From positions 1-46,180 of the forward strand of contig JABABI010000057.1 in the NCBI GenBank assembly GCA_014238335.1: a stretch of DNA of 46,180 bases. The letters are read 5' to 3'. Under the pieces are notes generated by a model. That model did no database searches. It was not told the DNA's origin and worked only from the letters and a program-made list of their open reading frames with translations. Both the position numbers and the translations under genes were made by a program. The stretch comes from Fuerstiella sp. Its GTDB lineage: Bacteria > Planctomycetota > Planctomycetia > Planctomycetales > Planctomycetaceae. The number at the start of each line of letters is the position of its first letter. Positions within the stretch are counted from its first letter, which is position 1. This document shows positions 23,092 through 33,023 of the stretch, piece by piece.

Positions 23092-25443
23092 ATGACAATG
23101 TCTCAAGGTCAGATTGCGGGCATGGAAGCAGGAGGGCACGATGCCCTGGCAACAACCCTGCACTCCATCGCTCGTTTCCTGCGCACGGTGCGCCTGCGAA
23201 GCAGCATCCTGCTGGCCTGTCTGGTGACGTCAGGAATCCTGGGCGCACTTTATTACGTGACTGCGCCCCGGGTCTATCAGTCGAATGCATCGTTGTACGT
23301 AATGAAGGTCGGTTCCGGAATTACCGAAGAAAGCATGCGCGGAGCAAGCGATCCGTCCCGCGCCATGCCCACCTTTCGAACACTGATGAGCTGCGAACGC
23401 GTCATGCAGCTGACCCTGGAACGATTGTCTGACCGGTTTAAGACACAGTTTGAGGGACTGACGGACGCCGAAGCAAGCGCCCTCATTCAGGCATCGCTGT
23501 CCGTCTCGTTTGAATTCAACACAAACATTCTTGATGTGCGATATCGGTCCAAAGATCCGAAGGCTGCCGCCGCAGTACTGGCGGCTCTGTTTAGTGCGTA
23601 CAGCTCATTCATGAATGACATGAATGAGGGCTCCGCAGATCAGAACCTTGTGCGGCTCAGGTCAAAAATTGACGAAGTGACGGATGAACTGGAAAAGAAT
23701 CGACAACTTCGAAACAGGCTGAAAGCGTCCGCTCCGGACTACGTTGGAACCGGCAGCGAAGACTCACTGAACGTCCATCTGGAAAACATTCGACATCTGA
23801 CAGCCAAACTGTCTGAAGCAGGTGACGAAACGGCCAAAGCCAACAGCACGCACCAGGAACTGCAGCGGGCCATATCTGAAGGACGGGATGTTCTCCAGTT
23901 TGCAGATACACTTGCACCGCAGATGATGGCGGAAGCACTGGGAATCGGTACTCAAAATTCGGTGGAAGCCGCCAGAATCAATCAGGAACTGCTGGAGAAG
24001 ATATCTGAGCTGCAGAACGCCCAGCGCAGATTCGGGCCAAATCATCAGGACATTCTGGACCTTCGATCTCAGATCGCGACTCTGCAGTCTCACCTGTTCC
24101 GGAGTCCGGACGCAAAGATGCAGGCTACAGAAGCATCTGTCAAAACCTACCTGGGACCACAACTTCTGCAGATGGCACAGCAACGACTGGGGACCGCCAT
24201 GGCAACCGAGCGTGGACTTCAGGCTCAGTTGCAGCAGGAAAAAGCTCTGGCTCTGGAAATGGATATCACTCTCAGCCAGATCTATGATCTGGAACAGGAG
24301 ATGAAACAGCTGAATGGACTGAGGGCACAGTTCTTCGAACGTACGGCGATGATTGATCTGGAAAAAGGCACCTTCATCAAGACCGAAGTGTCAACGCCGC
24401 CGAGCATACCGAAAGCCCCTGTCTCTCCACGATTGATTGTGGTCGGATTCCTGTCGATCTTCTTCGGCACAGCCGCAGGACTGGGCATCATCTGGGTGCT
24501 GGATATTCTGGACGATCGCTTTCGGGCACCGGAAGAATTGAAACTGCATCTAAATACTCAAATTCTGACCATGGTTCCGGCGATGGAAGAGCTTCCGGGA
24601 GAAGGCTTCGACTCGGTAATGTGCCAGTTGCGGCCCAACAGCACAGAAGCAGAATCCTTCCGCGGTCTTCGAACAAACCTCGAATTTTCAGCCGGTGACA
24701 CTGGGCGAATTGTCTGTACCAGTACCGAGCCCGGCGACGGCAAGACGACGATTTCCGCAAATATGGCCGTCGCCTTCGCTCAGTCCAGAAAAAAGACTCT
24801 CATCATTGATGCCGACATGCGGCGGCCGGGACTGTCGACGCTGCTCAACCTGCGTGACGACAAGGGCCTGTCGGTCATTCTCCGCTCGTCAGGAGAACTG
24901 GAATTCGTCGTCCGGGAAAACCTGCGTCCGACGCAGGTCGATGACCTCGATGTCATCTCCTGCGGGCCTCGTCCGGTTAACCCAGCCGAACTGCTGGCCA
25001 GCGAACGCTTTGCCAACTTGCTGGCATGGGCAGAAACTCGCTACGAACAGATTATTATTGATGCTCCTCCGGTCTTGGCGGTCAGTGATCCGTTGATCAT
25101 CGGCCGGCTGGTAGACGGTGTCGTATTGGTTGTACGCCCGGATAAGGACCGACGCCGCAGCGTTATTCGAGCGACCGAATCATTGCACAGCCTTCGCTGT
25201 ACGCTGCTTGGCGTCGTCGTGAATCATCTCAGTGGAAATGACGCCGCAGGCTATGGCTATGGCTATGGCTACGGCTACGGCTACGGCTACGGCGACGACA
25301 ACGCCAGCGACGAAAATGCCTCCGGCAAGAATGACACCGACAATGACCTGACAGATCAACCGGAAGTCGACGACGTCACAAGGCTCTCGCTGGTCAGTCA
25401 TGACAATACTGAACCGGACACTGAGCGGGAGAACGCTGCTTAA
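23092..25443 (+). CDS. Polysaccharide co-polymerase and BY-kinase (Wzc-like)
   Basis: 783 residues. The N-terminal Wzz domain has a membrane segment at about 42-61 and a long coiled-coil periplasmic region (about 180-400, rich in Glu/Gln/Leu). A second membrane segment is at about 446-468 (RLIVVGFLSIFFGTAAGLG). The cytoplasmic BY-kinase has Walker A EPGDGKTTISANMAVAFA, Walker A' TLIIDADMRRPG and Walker B QIIIDAPP. The C-terminal tail contains seven or so GY dipeptides coded by a 6-base tandem repeat (25248-25293), the autophosphorylated tyrosine cluster, then an acidic Asp/Asn-rich end. The protein sets chain length and controls Wza/Wzy activity by phosphorylation. ATG 23098 is an alternative start. 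Confidence 0.9.
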   Translation: MTMSQGQIAGMEAGGHDALATTLHSIARFLRTVRLRSSILLACLVTSGILGALYYVTAPRVYQSNASLYVMKVGSGITEESMRGASDPSRAMPTFRTLMSCERVMQLTLERLSDRFKTQFEGLTDAEASALIQASLSVSFEFNTNILDVRYRSKDPKAAAAVLAALFSAYSSFMNDMNEGSADQNLVRLRSKIDEVTDELEKNRQLRNRLKASAPDYVGTGSEDSLNVHLENIRHLTAKLSEAGDETAKANSTHQELQRAISEGRDVLQFADTLAPQMMAEALGIGTQNSVEAARINQELLEKISELQNAQRRFGPNHQDILDLRSQIATLQSHLFRSPDAKMQATEASVKTYLGPQLLQMAQQRLGTAMATERGLQAQLQQEKALALEMDITLSQIYDLEQEMKQLNGLRAQFFERTAMIDLEKGTFIKTEVSTPPSIPKAPVSPRLIVVGFLSIFFGTAAGLGIIWVLDILDDRFRAPEELKLHLNTQILTMVPAMEELPGEGFDSVMCQLRPNSTEAESFRGLRTNLEFSAGDTGRIVCTSTEPGDGKTTISANMAVAFAQSRKKTLIIDADMRRPGLSTLLNLRDDKGLSVILRSSGELEFVVRENLRPTQVDDLDVISCGPRPVNPAELLASERFANLLAWAETRYEQIIIDAPPVLAVSDPLIIGRLVDGVVLVVRPDKDRRRSVIRATESLHSLRCTLLGVVVNHLSGNDAAGYGYGYGYGYGYGYGDDNASDENASGKNDTDNDLTDQPEVDDVTRLSLVSHDNTEPDTERENAA
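25247..25293 (+). repeat. Tandem 6-base repeat coding a (GY)n tail
   Basis: GGCTAT/GGCTAC units repeat about eight times inside the kinase gene. The first three copies end in T and the later ones in C. The repeat encodes alternating Gly-Tyr and could change length by slippage without shifting the frame. Confidence 0.85.
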
Positions 25444-25482
25444 TCAGCCTGACACAGCCTTTTTGTTTTCACCCGCGACGAT

Positions 25483-28332
25483 ATGGATCGAAGGAACACA
25501 GCCGTGTCACACTCCGCAGCCACCGAAGATCGACACGGTCGACTATCGAACATGCTGCTGACCGCGGTTGATGTGCTGATCGGTGCTTTGATTTTCGGAT
25601 TGCCGTTCATTATGGGCGGCCGTGAAGCGTGGGGGCACTGGTTTCTGATCTCGGTCGCCTTTCTGCTGGGTGCCACCTGGGCCGCGTACGCGACGATTCG
25701 TGGCTGCCGATACCGCGTGTCATGGTTCGAAATATTTTTTATCGCGGGCCTGGCGATCGTTGCCTTCCAGGTTCATCCACATTCGCCCGACACGCTGCAG
25801 ACGTTTTCAACCGAATATCAGCGGTTGCTGCCCGCATGGACGCAGACTCAGGCCGCTACCGCAGAAACAGGCCACGGGTGGTCTACCTTAAGCTTAACAC
25901 CCACTGAATCACGACACGGCTGGTGGATATTTTTGGCCTATGCCGTGATCGCGACTGTGCTGTTCCAGCGTGTGCGAAAGCAGCAGGACTGTCACCGACT
26001 ATTGCAATCGGTCGCCGTTGTCGGCGTAGCGATGACGGGCTTCGCGTTGTTTCAATGGGCGACATCAAACGACCGTTTTTTCTGGTTCTACGAACATCCT
26101 TACACAGAACCGACAGTCCACCTGAAAGGCGCGTTCACAAACCGCAACCATTTTGCACAGTTTCTGTCTCTGACAATCGGACCGTTGCTGTGGTGGCTGT
26201 TTTACAACGTCAAAGCGTATTCTGACGGCAGTACTGCCGAGGTTGCCGAAACACCACGACAAAAATCACGGCGCCAAACCGGCTCAAAGAAAACAGGACA
26301 TCGGCAGCAAAGTCCGTCATGGAATACAATCGAACGCAGCCTGACGATCCCCGTTCTGCTGTTACTCTGTGGAGTTCCCATCGTCATTTTGGCCATCCTG
26401 CTGTCCCTGTCGCGGGGAGGCATGATTGCAGCAGGTGCCGCCACGCTGGTGGGTCTGATCGGTCTGTGGCGAGGATTCAAAATCGGCGGCGCAATGGCAG
26501 GTTTGCTGCTTGGCGGTGGCGTCTTGTTTCTGTCACTCCTGTCCTTCGCTGACCAGGAACAGATACAAACCAAAATCGATCAATTGATTTCAACCGATGC
26601 CGACGAAATCGACTCAGGTGGCAATCGCCGAGCTGTCTGGGCGGCTGACGCCAAAGTGATTGAACGATTTCCCCTGCTGGGAACCGGCGTCGGCAGTCAC
26701 CGCGATGTATATTCGATGTACATGGAAAACTACGCGGATTTCGCCACATCAGAAATGACTCACGCTGAAAGCAGCTTCGTACAGGTGGCTCTGGAAACCG
26801 GCTTCATCGGCGCTGGCTGCCTGGCGCTGGGGCTGCTGTTGCTGCTGATTCGACTGGGTGTTGGTTACTTTCGTCCGAATCCCGACGCCTGCCGCGCCTG
26901 TACGGCCGCTGTCGCGGCGAGCGCCGCCGCCGGAATTCTGCATGCGGTCACCGACTTCATCTGGTACGTACCTGCGATTGTTGTGATCAGCCTGACCCTG
27001 ATGGTCGTCGGCCTGAAAACTGCGTCACGAAACTTCGGGACCGAAGCCGCTTCTGCCGGCATCTGGTTTCCACGATTCGGCTGGGCCGTCACAGGAGCTC
27101 TGTGTTTGGTGGCACTCGTTCATCTGCAGCCTGAACTGCAGGCACGGATCTCGGCAGAGAAACACTGGTATGCTTTTCTGCGAACTGAACTGGAAAAACA
27201 GTTCGATGATTCGGACGGCTATGCAGACATGAAGGAAGGAGACACGGTCACCGTTGAAATCGAGCAGGTTTCTTTTCTGAAGGAAAAAGAGCCAGAGTAC
27301 ACCCCGGAACTGGCGGCGCGCGAAGAGGCTGCCCAGCTTGTCTTCGTGCGCGAGCGGATCGAACACCTGACTGCGTCGCTGAAGGCCGCACCAAACCAGC
27401 ATCGCGTGCAGCTTGTCCTGTCCGAACAATTGCTCCAGCTGTTCGATCTCATCCAGGGACGCAGTGATAATCCAATGCCGCTGAAAATGATTCGTGATGC
27501 TGCGGTGACAAATTTCTCAGATGTTGGTGAGCGGCAGGACTGGGTTAAGATCGTATGTGACGACCGAATCCGACTAATACAGCTGGCAGATCAGCTGTTA
27601 CGAGATTCGCTGAAAGGCTGTCCGGTACAGGGTCACGCCTATCTGACACTGCTGGACACAACATTTATCACAAAAGATTCCGGTCTTAGTCAACAGGACC
27701 TGATTGATCAGGCAATGCTTGTTCGAGGTCACGACCCTCGAGTACGTTTTATTGCCGGGCGTGAAGCGCTGCTTAGTGGTGACAAAGAGACGGCTCTGTC
27801 ACTATGGGAGTCGGTCTTTCATTCTAACCAAATTTTTCGAGTTGGCATCCTGAAGCTCGTGGCGTCTCAACTGCCGGCAGAATTTTTCCTGCAACAGTTC
27901 CAGCCGGACTCTGATGAGTTGCTGGACCTCCTGAGCGTATACGACCTGCTTAAACGCAAACGCGATTCCAACGTCATTCTGACTGCACTGTGCAATATTA
28001 TTCCGGAAGAGGCACCTGGTATTGAAGACGAAGAGGAGCGTGAAGAGAAAATGATGATCGCCTACCAGGCAGCCCGGAAGATTGACGACCTGGAAAGAGC
28101 GATTGAAATTCTGCAGATTGTCATCGACGACTTTCCGCTTTCCTATGAACCGCGCTACCAGCTAGCGATGACACTGGTGGAACAGGAACGACCTCAGCAA
28201 GCTTTGGTTCACCTGAAGTGGTGTCATGATCAGGACCCAAGCAATATCTGGGTCCCCGGTCTGATTCGCCGTGCTCGTGAACAAATACTTGAACTGCCTG
28301 AAGACGATAACGCACCGCTGACACGGCTTTAG
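25483..28332 (+). CDS. O-antigen ligase-like polysaccharide polymerase (Wzy_C) with large C-terminal repeat region
   Basis: 949 residues. About ten or more membrane segments lie in the first 560 residues, e.g. VDVLIGALIFGLPFIMGG, WFLISVAFLLGATWAAY and VLLLLCGVPIVILAILL. The Wzy_C/WaaL signature appears as SLSRGGMIAAGAATLVG, after a periplasmic loop with FTNRNHFAQFL. The C-terminal part (about 590-949) is soluble, acidic and helical with TPR-like features (EIDDLERAIEILQIVIDDFP, YEPRYQLAMTLVEQERPQQALVHL). Such proteins polymerise or ligate lipid-linked glycans in the periplasm. It follows the kinase gene by 39 bases in one operon. No glycosyltransferase is in this window, so synthesis genes lie elsewhere. 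Confidence 0.8.
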   Translation: MDRRNTAVSHSAATEDRHGRLSNMLLTAVDVLIGALIFGLPFIMGGREAWGHWFLISVAFLLGATWAAYATIRGCRYRVSWFEIFFIAGLAIVAFQVHPHSPDTLQTFSTEYQRLLPAWTQTQAATAETGHGWSTLSLTPTESRHGWWIFLAYAVIATVLFQRVRKQQDCHRLLQSVAVVGVAMTGFALFQWATSNDRFFWFYEHPYTEPTVHLKGAFTNRNHFAQFLSLTIGPLLWWLFYNVKAYSDGSTAEVAETPRQKSRRQTGSKKTGHRQQSPSWNTIERSLTIPVLLLLCGVPIVILAILLSLSRGGMIAAGAATLVGLIGLWRGFKIGGAMAGLLLGGGVLFLSLLSFADQEQIQTKIDQLISTDADEIDSGGNRRAVWAADAKVIERFPLLGTGVGSHRDVYSMYMENYADFATSEMTHAESSFVQVALETGFIGAGCLALGLLLLLIRLGVGYFRPNPDACRACTAAVAASAAAGILHAVTDFIWYVPAIVVISLTLMVVGLKTASRNFGTEAASAGIWFPRFGWAVTGALCLVALVHLQPELQARISAEKHWYAFLRTELEKQFDDSDGYADMKEGDTVTVEIEQVSFLKEKEPEYTPELAAREEAAQLVFVRERIEHLTASLKAAPNQHRVQLVLSEQLLQLFDLIQGRSDNPMPLKMIRDAAVTNFSDVGERQDWVKIVCDDRIRLIQLADQLLRDSLKGCPVQGHAYLTLLDTTFITKDSGLSQQDLIDQAMLVRGHDPRVRFIAGREALLSGDKETALSLWESVFHSNQIFRVGILKLVASQLPAEFFLQQFQPDSDELLDLLSVYDLLKRKRDSNVILTALCNIIPEEAPGIEDEEEREEKMMIAYQAARKIDDLERAIEILQIVIDDFPLSYEPRYQLAMTLVEQERPQQALVHLKWCHDQDPSNIWVPGLIRRAREQILELPEDDNAPLTRL

Positions 28333-28429
28333 ATGCAGTGTTCAGAAAATGTGGTCGTGGGGCTCGTGGGAAAGCAACTCTCTCAAGTGGAAAGACATTA
28401 GCCGCGACCGCGAGTCAGCGTACTACGCA

Positions 28430-29923
28430 CTAACGTGGTCCCGACGAATTGACACGGTCAGCGTTCCGGTCTTCGCCGGGAGTAATGACAAACGCCGCCG
28501 TCACGTCGGGCTGGGGCAGTCGACCACCAGATTCACGATGGAACGTGTCAGGACTGATAGCCACGGGAACGCTGTCGGCCGTTTCGTCCATCCAGCGAGC
28601 AAGAACGGCCTCCAGATTCTGCTGCGTCGAAGCCGTTTCCAATTTCCCGGCAACGTTGTTCAACTGGTGCGGGTCACGTTTGAAATTGTAGAGTTCAATG
28701 CTCGGTCGAGGCGTCAGAAAAACGTCCTGCTGAGCTGCGTTCAGGTCACCACTCTTCCTGAGAGCAAGCAAGTTCTGATGCGACGCGGACCTGACCGAGT
28801 CGGCGGGGCCCTGCCATGGAAGGCAGGGGCGAAAGTTGCGCAAAAGTAGATAGTCACCGTGCCGCACACTACGTCCGTGCGCTTCATAATCATGCCAGTT
28901 GTGCTCAGAAAAAGCATAGTCGCGGATGACAGCCGATGAAGTCTGCCACAGTGGCGTCATAGAGACGCCCTGCATGGTCGGTGGCACCTTGCAGCCTGCC
29001 GCAGTCAACACCGTCGGCGCCAGATCAATCACGCTGACCAGACTGTCACTTGGTCCGGTCTGTTTAATTCCCTGCGGCCAGTGAGCCACCAGTGCTGTCT
29101 TCATTCCGGAGTCATGCAGCCGAGTCTTTGCGCGAGGAAACGGACGACCATTATCTGCCATGACCAAAAGCAATGTGTTGTCGAGCACCTTCTGCTTCTT
29201 CAACTCAGACACAACTGCGCCGATGTGGTGATCAAAACGAGTGACTTCGTTGTAGTACGACGCCAGGTCCTGTCGCGTTTCAGAATCATCCGACAGAAAC
29301 GGCGGCACGATCACATCCGTTGGGTTGTGCATCGCACCGTACCTGGACTCGTCCCATTGCTTGTCCGCGTCCCAGCCCCGATGTGCGTCGTAAGCAGCGA
29401 ACCAGAAGAAACAAGGTTTGTCCTGAGGTCGTTGCTGCACAACGCTGACCCAGTTTGCGTGGCCGCCGGAATTATCTTTCGACCTGCCTCCGTCGACATG
29501 ATCAAACGCCAGCGGCCGTGCTGCAGAGCCGGTCTTCGGAGCTGTCGAACTCATGTGATGCTTACCGGACAGCGCGGTGTAATAACCCGCTGACCGCAGG
29601 ATCTCCGGAAACCAAGGAATGTGGCCGGAAATTGGTTTGTGAAGTTCGGCAGCCTTGCCGTTGTTGTGAGGAAATCGTCCGGTTATAATGCTGGAACGAC
29701 TCGGACTGCAGCTGCTCGCCGTCAGAAACGCACGGTCGAAACGTATACCGTGCTCCGCCAGCGCATCAATATTCGGTGTGCGCGCCGCTGTGTTGCCGTA
29801 ACAGCCGTAATCGTTCCAACTGACGTCGTCTGCGATAAACAAAATAACGTTGGGTGGCTCGGCCGCAATGACGCAACCGGCCCACAGAGTCATCAAGACA
29901 ACAATTATTCCGGGGCAAACCAC
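28430..29923 (-). CDS. Secreted sulfatase (heparan N-sulfatase/sulfamidase-like)
   Basis: 497 residues from a GTG start that gives a signal peptide (IIVVLMTLWAGCVIAA); ATG 29893 would leave it too short. NVILFIADDVSWNDYG provides the metal-binding aspartates, and SSCSPSRSSIITGRFPHNNG carries the formylglycine site CxPxR (Cys72). GKHHM, FDHVDGG and later AYDAHRG and LLVMADNG are further active-site elements. It hydrolyses sulfate esters or N-sulfate from glycans; the substrate is not decidable. Activation needs a formylglycine-generating enzyme (not seen in this window). It is convergent with the polymerase gene and apart from the sulfatase cluster further on. Confidence 0.85.
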   Translation of the reverse strand: MVCPGIIVVLMTLWAGCVIAAEPPNVILFIADDVSWNDYGCYGNTAARTPNIDALAEHGIRFDRAFLTASSCSPSRSSIITGRFPHNNGKAAELHKPISGHIPWFPEILRSAGYYTALSGKHHMSSTAPKTGSAARPLAFDHVDGGRSKDNSGGHANWVSVVQQRPQDKPCFFWFAAYDAHRGWDADKQWDESRYGAMHNPTDVIVPPFLSDDSETRQDLASYYNEVTRFDHHIGAVVSELKKQKVLDNTLLLVMADNGRPFPRAKTRLHDSGMKTALVAHWPQGIKQTGPSDSLVSVIDLAPTVLTAAGCKVPPTMQGVSMTPLWQTSSAVIRDYAFSEHNWHDYEAHGRSVRHGDYLLLRNFRPCLPWQGPADSVRSASHQNLLALRKSGDLNAAQQDVFLTPRPSIELYNFKRDPHQLNNVAGKLETASTQQNLEAVLARWMDETADSVPVAISPDTFHRESGGRLPQPDVTAAFVITPGEDRNADRVNSSGPR

Positions 29924-30250
29924 GTTATCACCTTCGCATCGATCATTTCTTCATGAGTGTGAGATGCACGATTGTTCGCAACATTCGCCGCCAGCACAAG
30001 TCACTGCAGTATTCCCCAGAATGCTTTGCGACGTCTTCTCCGGGCACTCGGTAATTCCGTGGTGCGGCCACGAATGTTGTGCGGCTGTAACAGTGGTAGC
30101 TCCGGCCGGAGTGGTGATTCCCCTATTCGCAGTCTCGCTGCAAATGTTCTTGACACAATACGGGAGATAACGAATGACACGAGGCCCTTCCCATTCGAAA
30201 CAAATTAGCAATTTTATTGCGATTCACCCTCCACAACAAGCACTAACGTC
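29924..30250. promoter_or_regulatory. Divergent intergenic region before gdhA
   Basis: No gene was found in this 327-base stretch between the divergent sulfatase and glutamate dehydrogenase genes. TTGACA at 30150-30155 is a perfect -35 box on the plus strand, but no good -10 follows at 16-18 bases. Promoters for both genes must lie here. Confidence 0.35.
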
Positions 30251-31599
30251 ATGGCAGAAGATCCGGACCTTGAAGCGTTTATGCATGGCCTTAAGAAGCG
30301 GAACCCGCACGAAACAGAGTTCCAGCAGGCTGTTCGTGAAGTCGCTGAAAGTCTGATGCCTTTCATTCACGAGCACTCGGAATATCGCACGGCGCAGATT
30401 CTGGAACGCATGACGGAGCCCGACCGTGTCATCATCTTCCGCGTCACATGGGAAGACGACCAGGGAAATATTCGAATCAACCGGGCGTGGCGGGTTCAGT
30501 TCAACAACAGTATCGGGCCGTACAAAGGTGGAATGCGGTTTCATCCGACGGTAACACTGAGCGTGTTAAAGTTCCTCGGATTCGAGCAGACATTCAAAAA
30601 CAGTCTGACCGGACTACCCATGGGCGGTGGCAAAGGTGGGGCAAATTTCAATCCGAAAGGGAAGAGTGATCGCGAGGTCATGCGATTCTGCCAGTCACTG
30701 ATGATTGAACTGCATCACCACATTGGAGAAGACACCGATATCCCCGCGGGCGACATTGGTGTTAGTGCTCGTGAGATCAGCTTTCTGTTCGGGCAGTACA
30801 AACGACTGTCTAACAGTTTCGTCGGCACAATCACCGGAAAGGGACTGGCATTGGGCGGCAGCCTGGTCAGGACAGAAGCCACAGGCTATGGCTGTATCTA
30901 TTTTTGCGAAAACATGTTCAACCACATTTGGGAAAGCATCGAAGGGAAAACGGTGGCGGTCTCCGGGGCCGGCAATGTTGCAATCTATGCTGTCGAAAAA
31001 GCAACAAAACTGGGAGCCAGGGTTGTCACAATGTCTGACTCGTCCGGCTTCATCCACGCCCCGGACAGAATCGACGCAGAAAAACTGAACTGCGTCAAGG
31101 ACCTGAAGGAAGTGCGTCGGGGCCGAATTCAGGAATACGTTCAACAGTTTCCGAAGTCAACATTTCATGACGCCGAACGTCCATGGGCAGTCCCGTGGAT
31201 GTCACTGTACCATGTGCCACACAAAACGAAATCAATACCGAGCAAGCTCGCCCGTTGCTAAAAAACGGTGTACAGGCGGTTTCTGAAGCAGCCAACATGC
31301 CGACAGAGTTGCCGGCGGCTCATGAGTTCCTCAATTTCGGCATCCTGTACGCTCCTGCCAAGGCGGCAAATGCGGGCGGTGTCGCCGTCAGCGGACTGGA
31401 ACAAAGCCAGAACGCCCTGCGTCTTTCATGGAGCCGTGAAGAAGTTGATGCGAAACTGCAGGCGATCATGAACGACATTCATAAGAAGTGTGTCAAATTC
31501 GGTTCAATGCCTGACCAACCCGTAAACTATGTCGATGGAGCAAACATCGCCGGCTTCGTGAAAATTGCGGACGCCATGCTGGCATACGGAGCTGTGTAA
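30251..31599 (+). pseudogene. gdhA: Glutamate dehydrogenase (NADP-type), broken by a single-base frameshift
   Basis: Joined, the two frames make a hexameric glutamate dehydrogenase of about 450 residues, the normal length. It converts 2-oxoglutarate and ammonium to glutamate with NADPH. GPYKGGMRFHP, GLPMGGGKGGANFNPKGKSD (catalytic Lys and substrate site) and DIPAGDIGV are canonical. The first frame reads AERPWAVP then runs into a stop at 31261. The other frame continues VDVTVPCATQNEI to the natural end at 31599. Adding one C in the CCC at 31192-31194 (TCCCG to TCCCCG) restores the expected reading. The cause is a one-base deletion or a homopolymer sequencing error. As written the product lacks its last quarter. 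The amidohydrolase starts 13 bases after it. Confidence 0.9.
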
Positions 31600-31612
31600 A
31601 GATGCACATTTC

Positions 31613-32749
31613 ATGACCGACTTCGATTACGATCTTGTGGTCCGCGCAGGACGAATCGTATGCACTGCGACAGGTCTGGACGGACCAGGTTCAGTGGCAA
31701 TCAGTCGTGATCGAATTGTCGCAGCATGTGCGAAGCTTGACGGAACATCGCGGCAGACACGGGATTTTCCGAGTGGCCTGCTGTTGCCCGGTTTGATCGA
31801 CCTGCATGCCCATCCCGCCAAAAGTGGGTCCCAGTACGGAGTCAATCCGGATCTGTCGTTCCTGCATCAGGGCACAACGACTGTACTTTCCCAGGGAGAT
31901 GCCGGCGCAGAAAACTGGCCGGCATATCGCAGTCACACGATCGACGGCAGCCGCACTCGAATCCGTCTGGCAATCAGTCTTTCGAAGAAAGGAGAGCAGC
32001 ACAGCGGACCGTGCTTTCGAAACCGTGACTGGGTCGACACAGACGCCTGTACGCAGGCCATTGTCGCCGGCGGAGAGTTAATATGGGGCATTGCCGCCAA
32101 CGTCAGCCGTAATTCGTGCCTCCTGAATCCTCATGAGGTCCTGAGAAATGCGCTGCATGCGGCCGAACAAACTGGCAGGCCGTTATTGTACGGCATGCGT
32201 AATCCCGGCGACTGGTCAATCGCCGATCAGCTGACGCTGCTTCGCGCAGGCGACGTTGTCACGTACATCTTTCGAGACAGCGAATGGAGCATTATCGGCA
32301 ACGACGGACAGATACTGCCGGAAGTGCTGGAGGCACGGGATCGCGGTGTACTGTTCGATGCCTGTCACGGGAAACAGAGCTTCTCGTTTCGTGTGGCTGA
32401 AGCCGCCTTTGCCGCGGGCTTCTACCCGGACACAATTTCAACCGACCACTATGCCGCACATGTCGGCGCGCATCCACCTCATAATCTGCCACGGACGATG
32501 AGCAAATTTCTGGCCGCCGGAATGCCGGAATACGAAGTCTTCGCCCGCGTTGGCGCTCGCCCCGCCGAAATTCTCGGACTGTCGGGTGAAGTCGGTACGC
32601 TGACGCCTGGCAGTTGTGCCGACCTGACCGTCCTTGAAATGAACCATGCGTCTGTCCCGCTGATTGACACCTGCCAGCAAACACGTCCCGGCAGCTGCTG
32701 GGAAACACGACTGGTCGTGCGGGCGGGAATCGCGCAGACCAATGGTTAA
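31613..32749 (+). CDS. Amidohydrolase/deacetylase family metallohydrolase
   Basis: 378 residues from ATG 31613; the frame is open further upstream into gdhA, but MTDFDYDLVVRAGRI is the classical start. The amidohydrolase pattern is clear: RAGRIVCTATG, LLLPGLIDLHAHPAK (HxH metal ligands), later FDACHGKQSFSF (metal His) and DTISTDHY (Asp/His end of the barrel), ending with the usual SGEVGTLTPGSCADLTVLE. It resembles the deacetylase/dihydroorotase-like branch of cyclic amidohydrolases. Substrate is uncertain: N-acyl amino acids or cyclic amides are typical. It follows gdhA closely, so both may be part of nitrogen handling (inference). No signal peptide. Confidence 0.8.
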   Translation: MTDFDYDLVVRAGRIVCTATGLDGPGSVAISRDRIVAACAKLDGTSRQTRDFPSGLLLPGLIDLHAHPAKSGSQYGVNPDLSFLHQGTTTVLSQGDAGAENWPAYRSHTIDGSRTRIRLAISLSKKGEQHSGPCFRNRDWVDTDACTQAIVAGGELIWGIAANVSRNSCLLNPHEVLRNALHAAEQTGRPLLYGMRNPGDWSIADQLTLLRAGDVVTYIFRDSEWSIIGNDGQILPEVLEARDRGVLFDACHGKQSFSFRVAEAAFAAGFYPDTISTDHYAAHVGAHPPHNLPRTMSKFLAAGMPEYEVFARVGARPAEILGLSGEVGTLTPGSCADLTVLEMNHASVPLIDTCQQTRPGSCWETRLVVRAGIAQTNG

Positions 32750-33023
32750 TTTGACCTGCCGATCCCTGTCTTTCATCTTCCAGTCGTCTGACTCCACTGT
32801 CATAAAAAGATTACGGACTGCCGCAGAGAACTCACCCCTGAATCTTTGCCACTTCAGGCGACCAAACGATAGAATGACGACCTCGATCCGCGACATTTCA
32901 ACAAGCCTCGTCCTGCCCGAAATTCAGATTAAACACCGCATCTCAAACTCATTGACCGTTCTCACCGCCTGACTGGACAGTCTTACATTGAATTCAGACC
33001 CTGTTGTTATCGACAGACCAGTA
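32750..33023. other. Intergenic region before the PSD1 gene
   Basis: No gene was found in this 274-base stretch. The frame of the following gene is open back to a TTG at 32988, but ATG 33024 gives the better signal peptide. No hairpin or strong promoter was found. Confidence 0.35.

Noticed and set aside
31185..31200. Programmed frameshift in gdhA
   Set aside because: TCCCGTGG is not a slippery heptamer, no stimulatory structure was seen, and GDH genes are not known to use recoding; a one-base indel is simpler.
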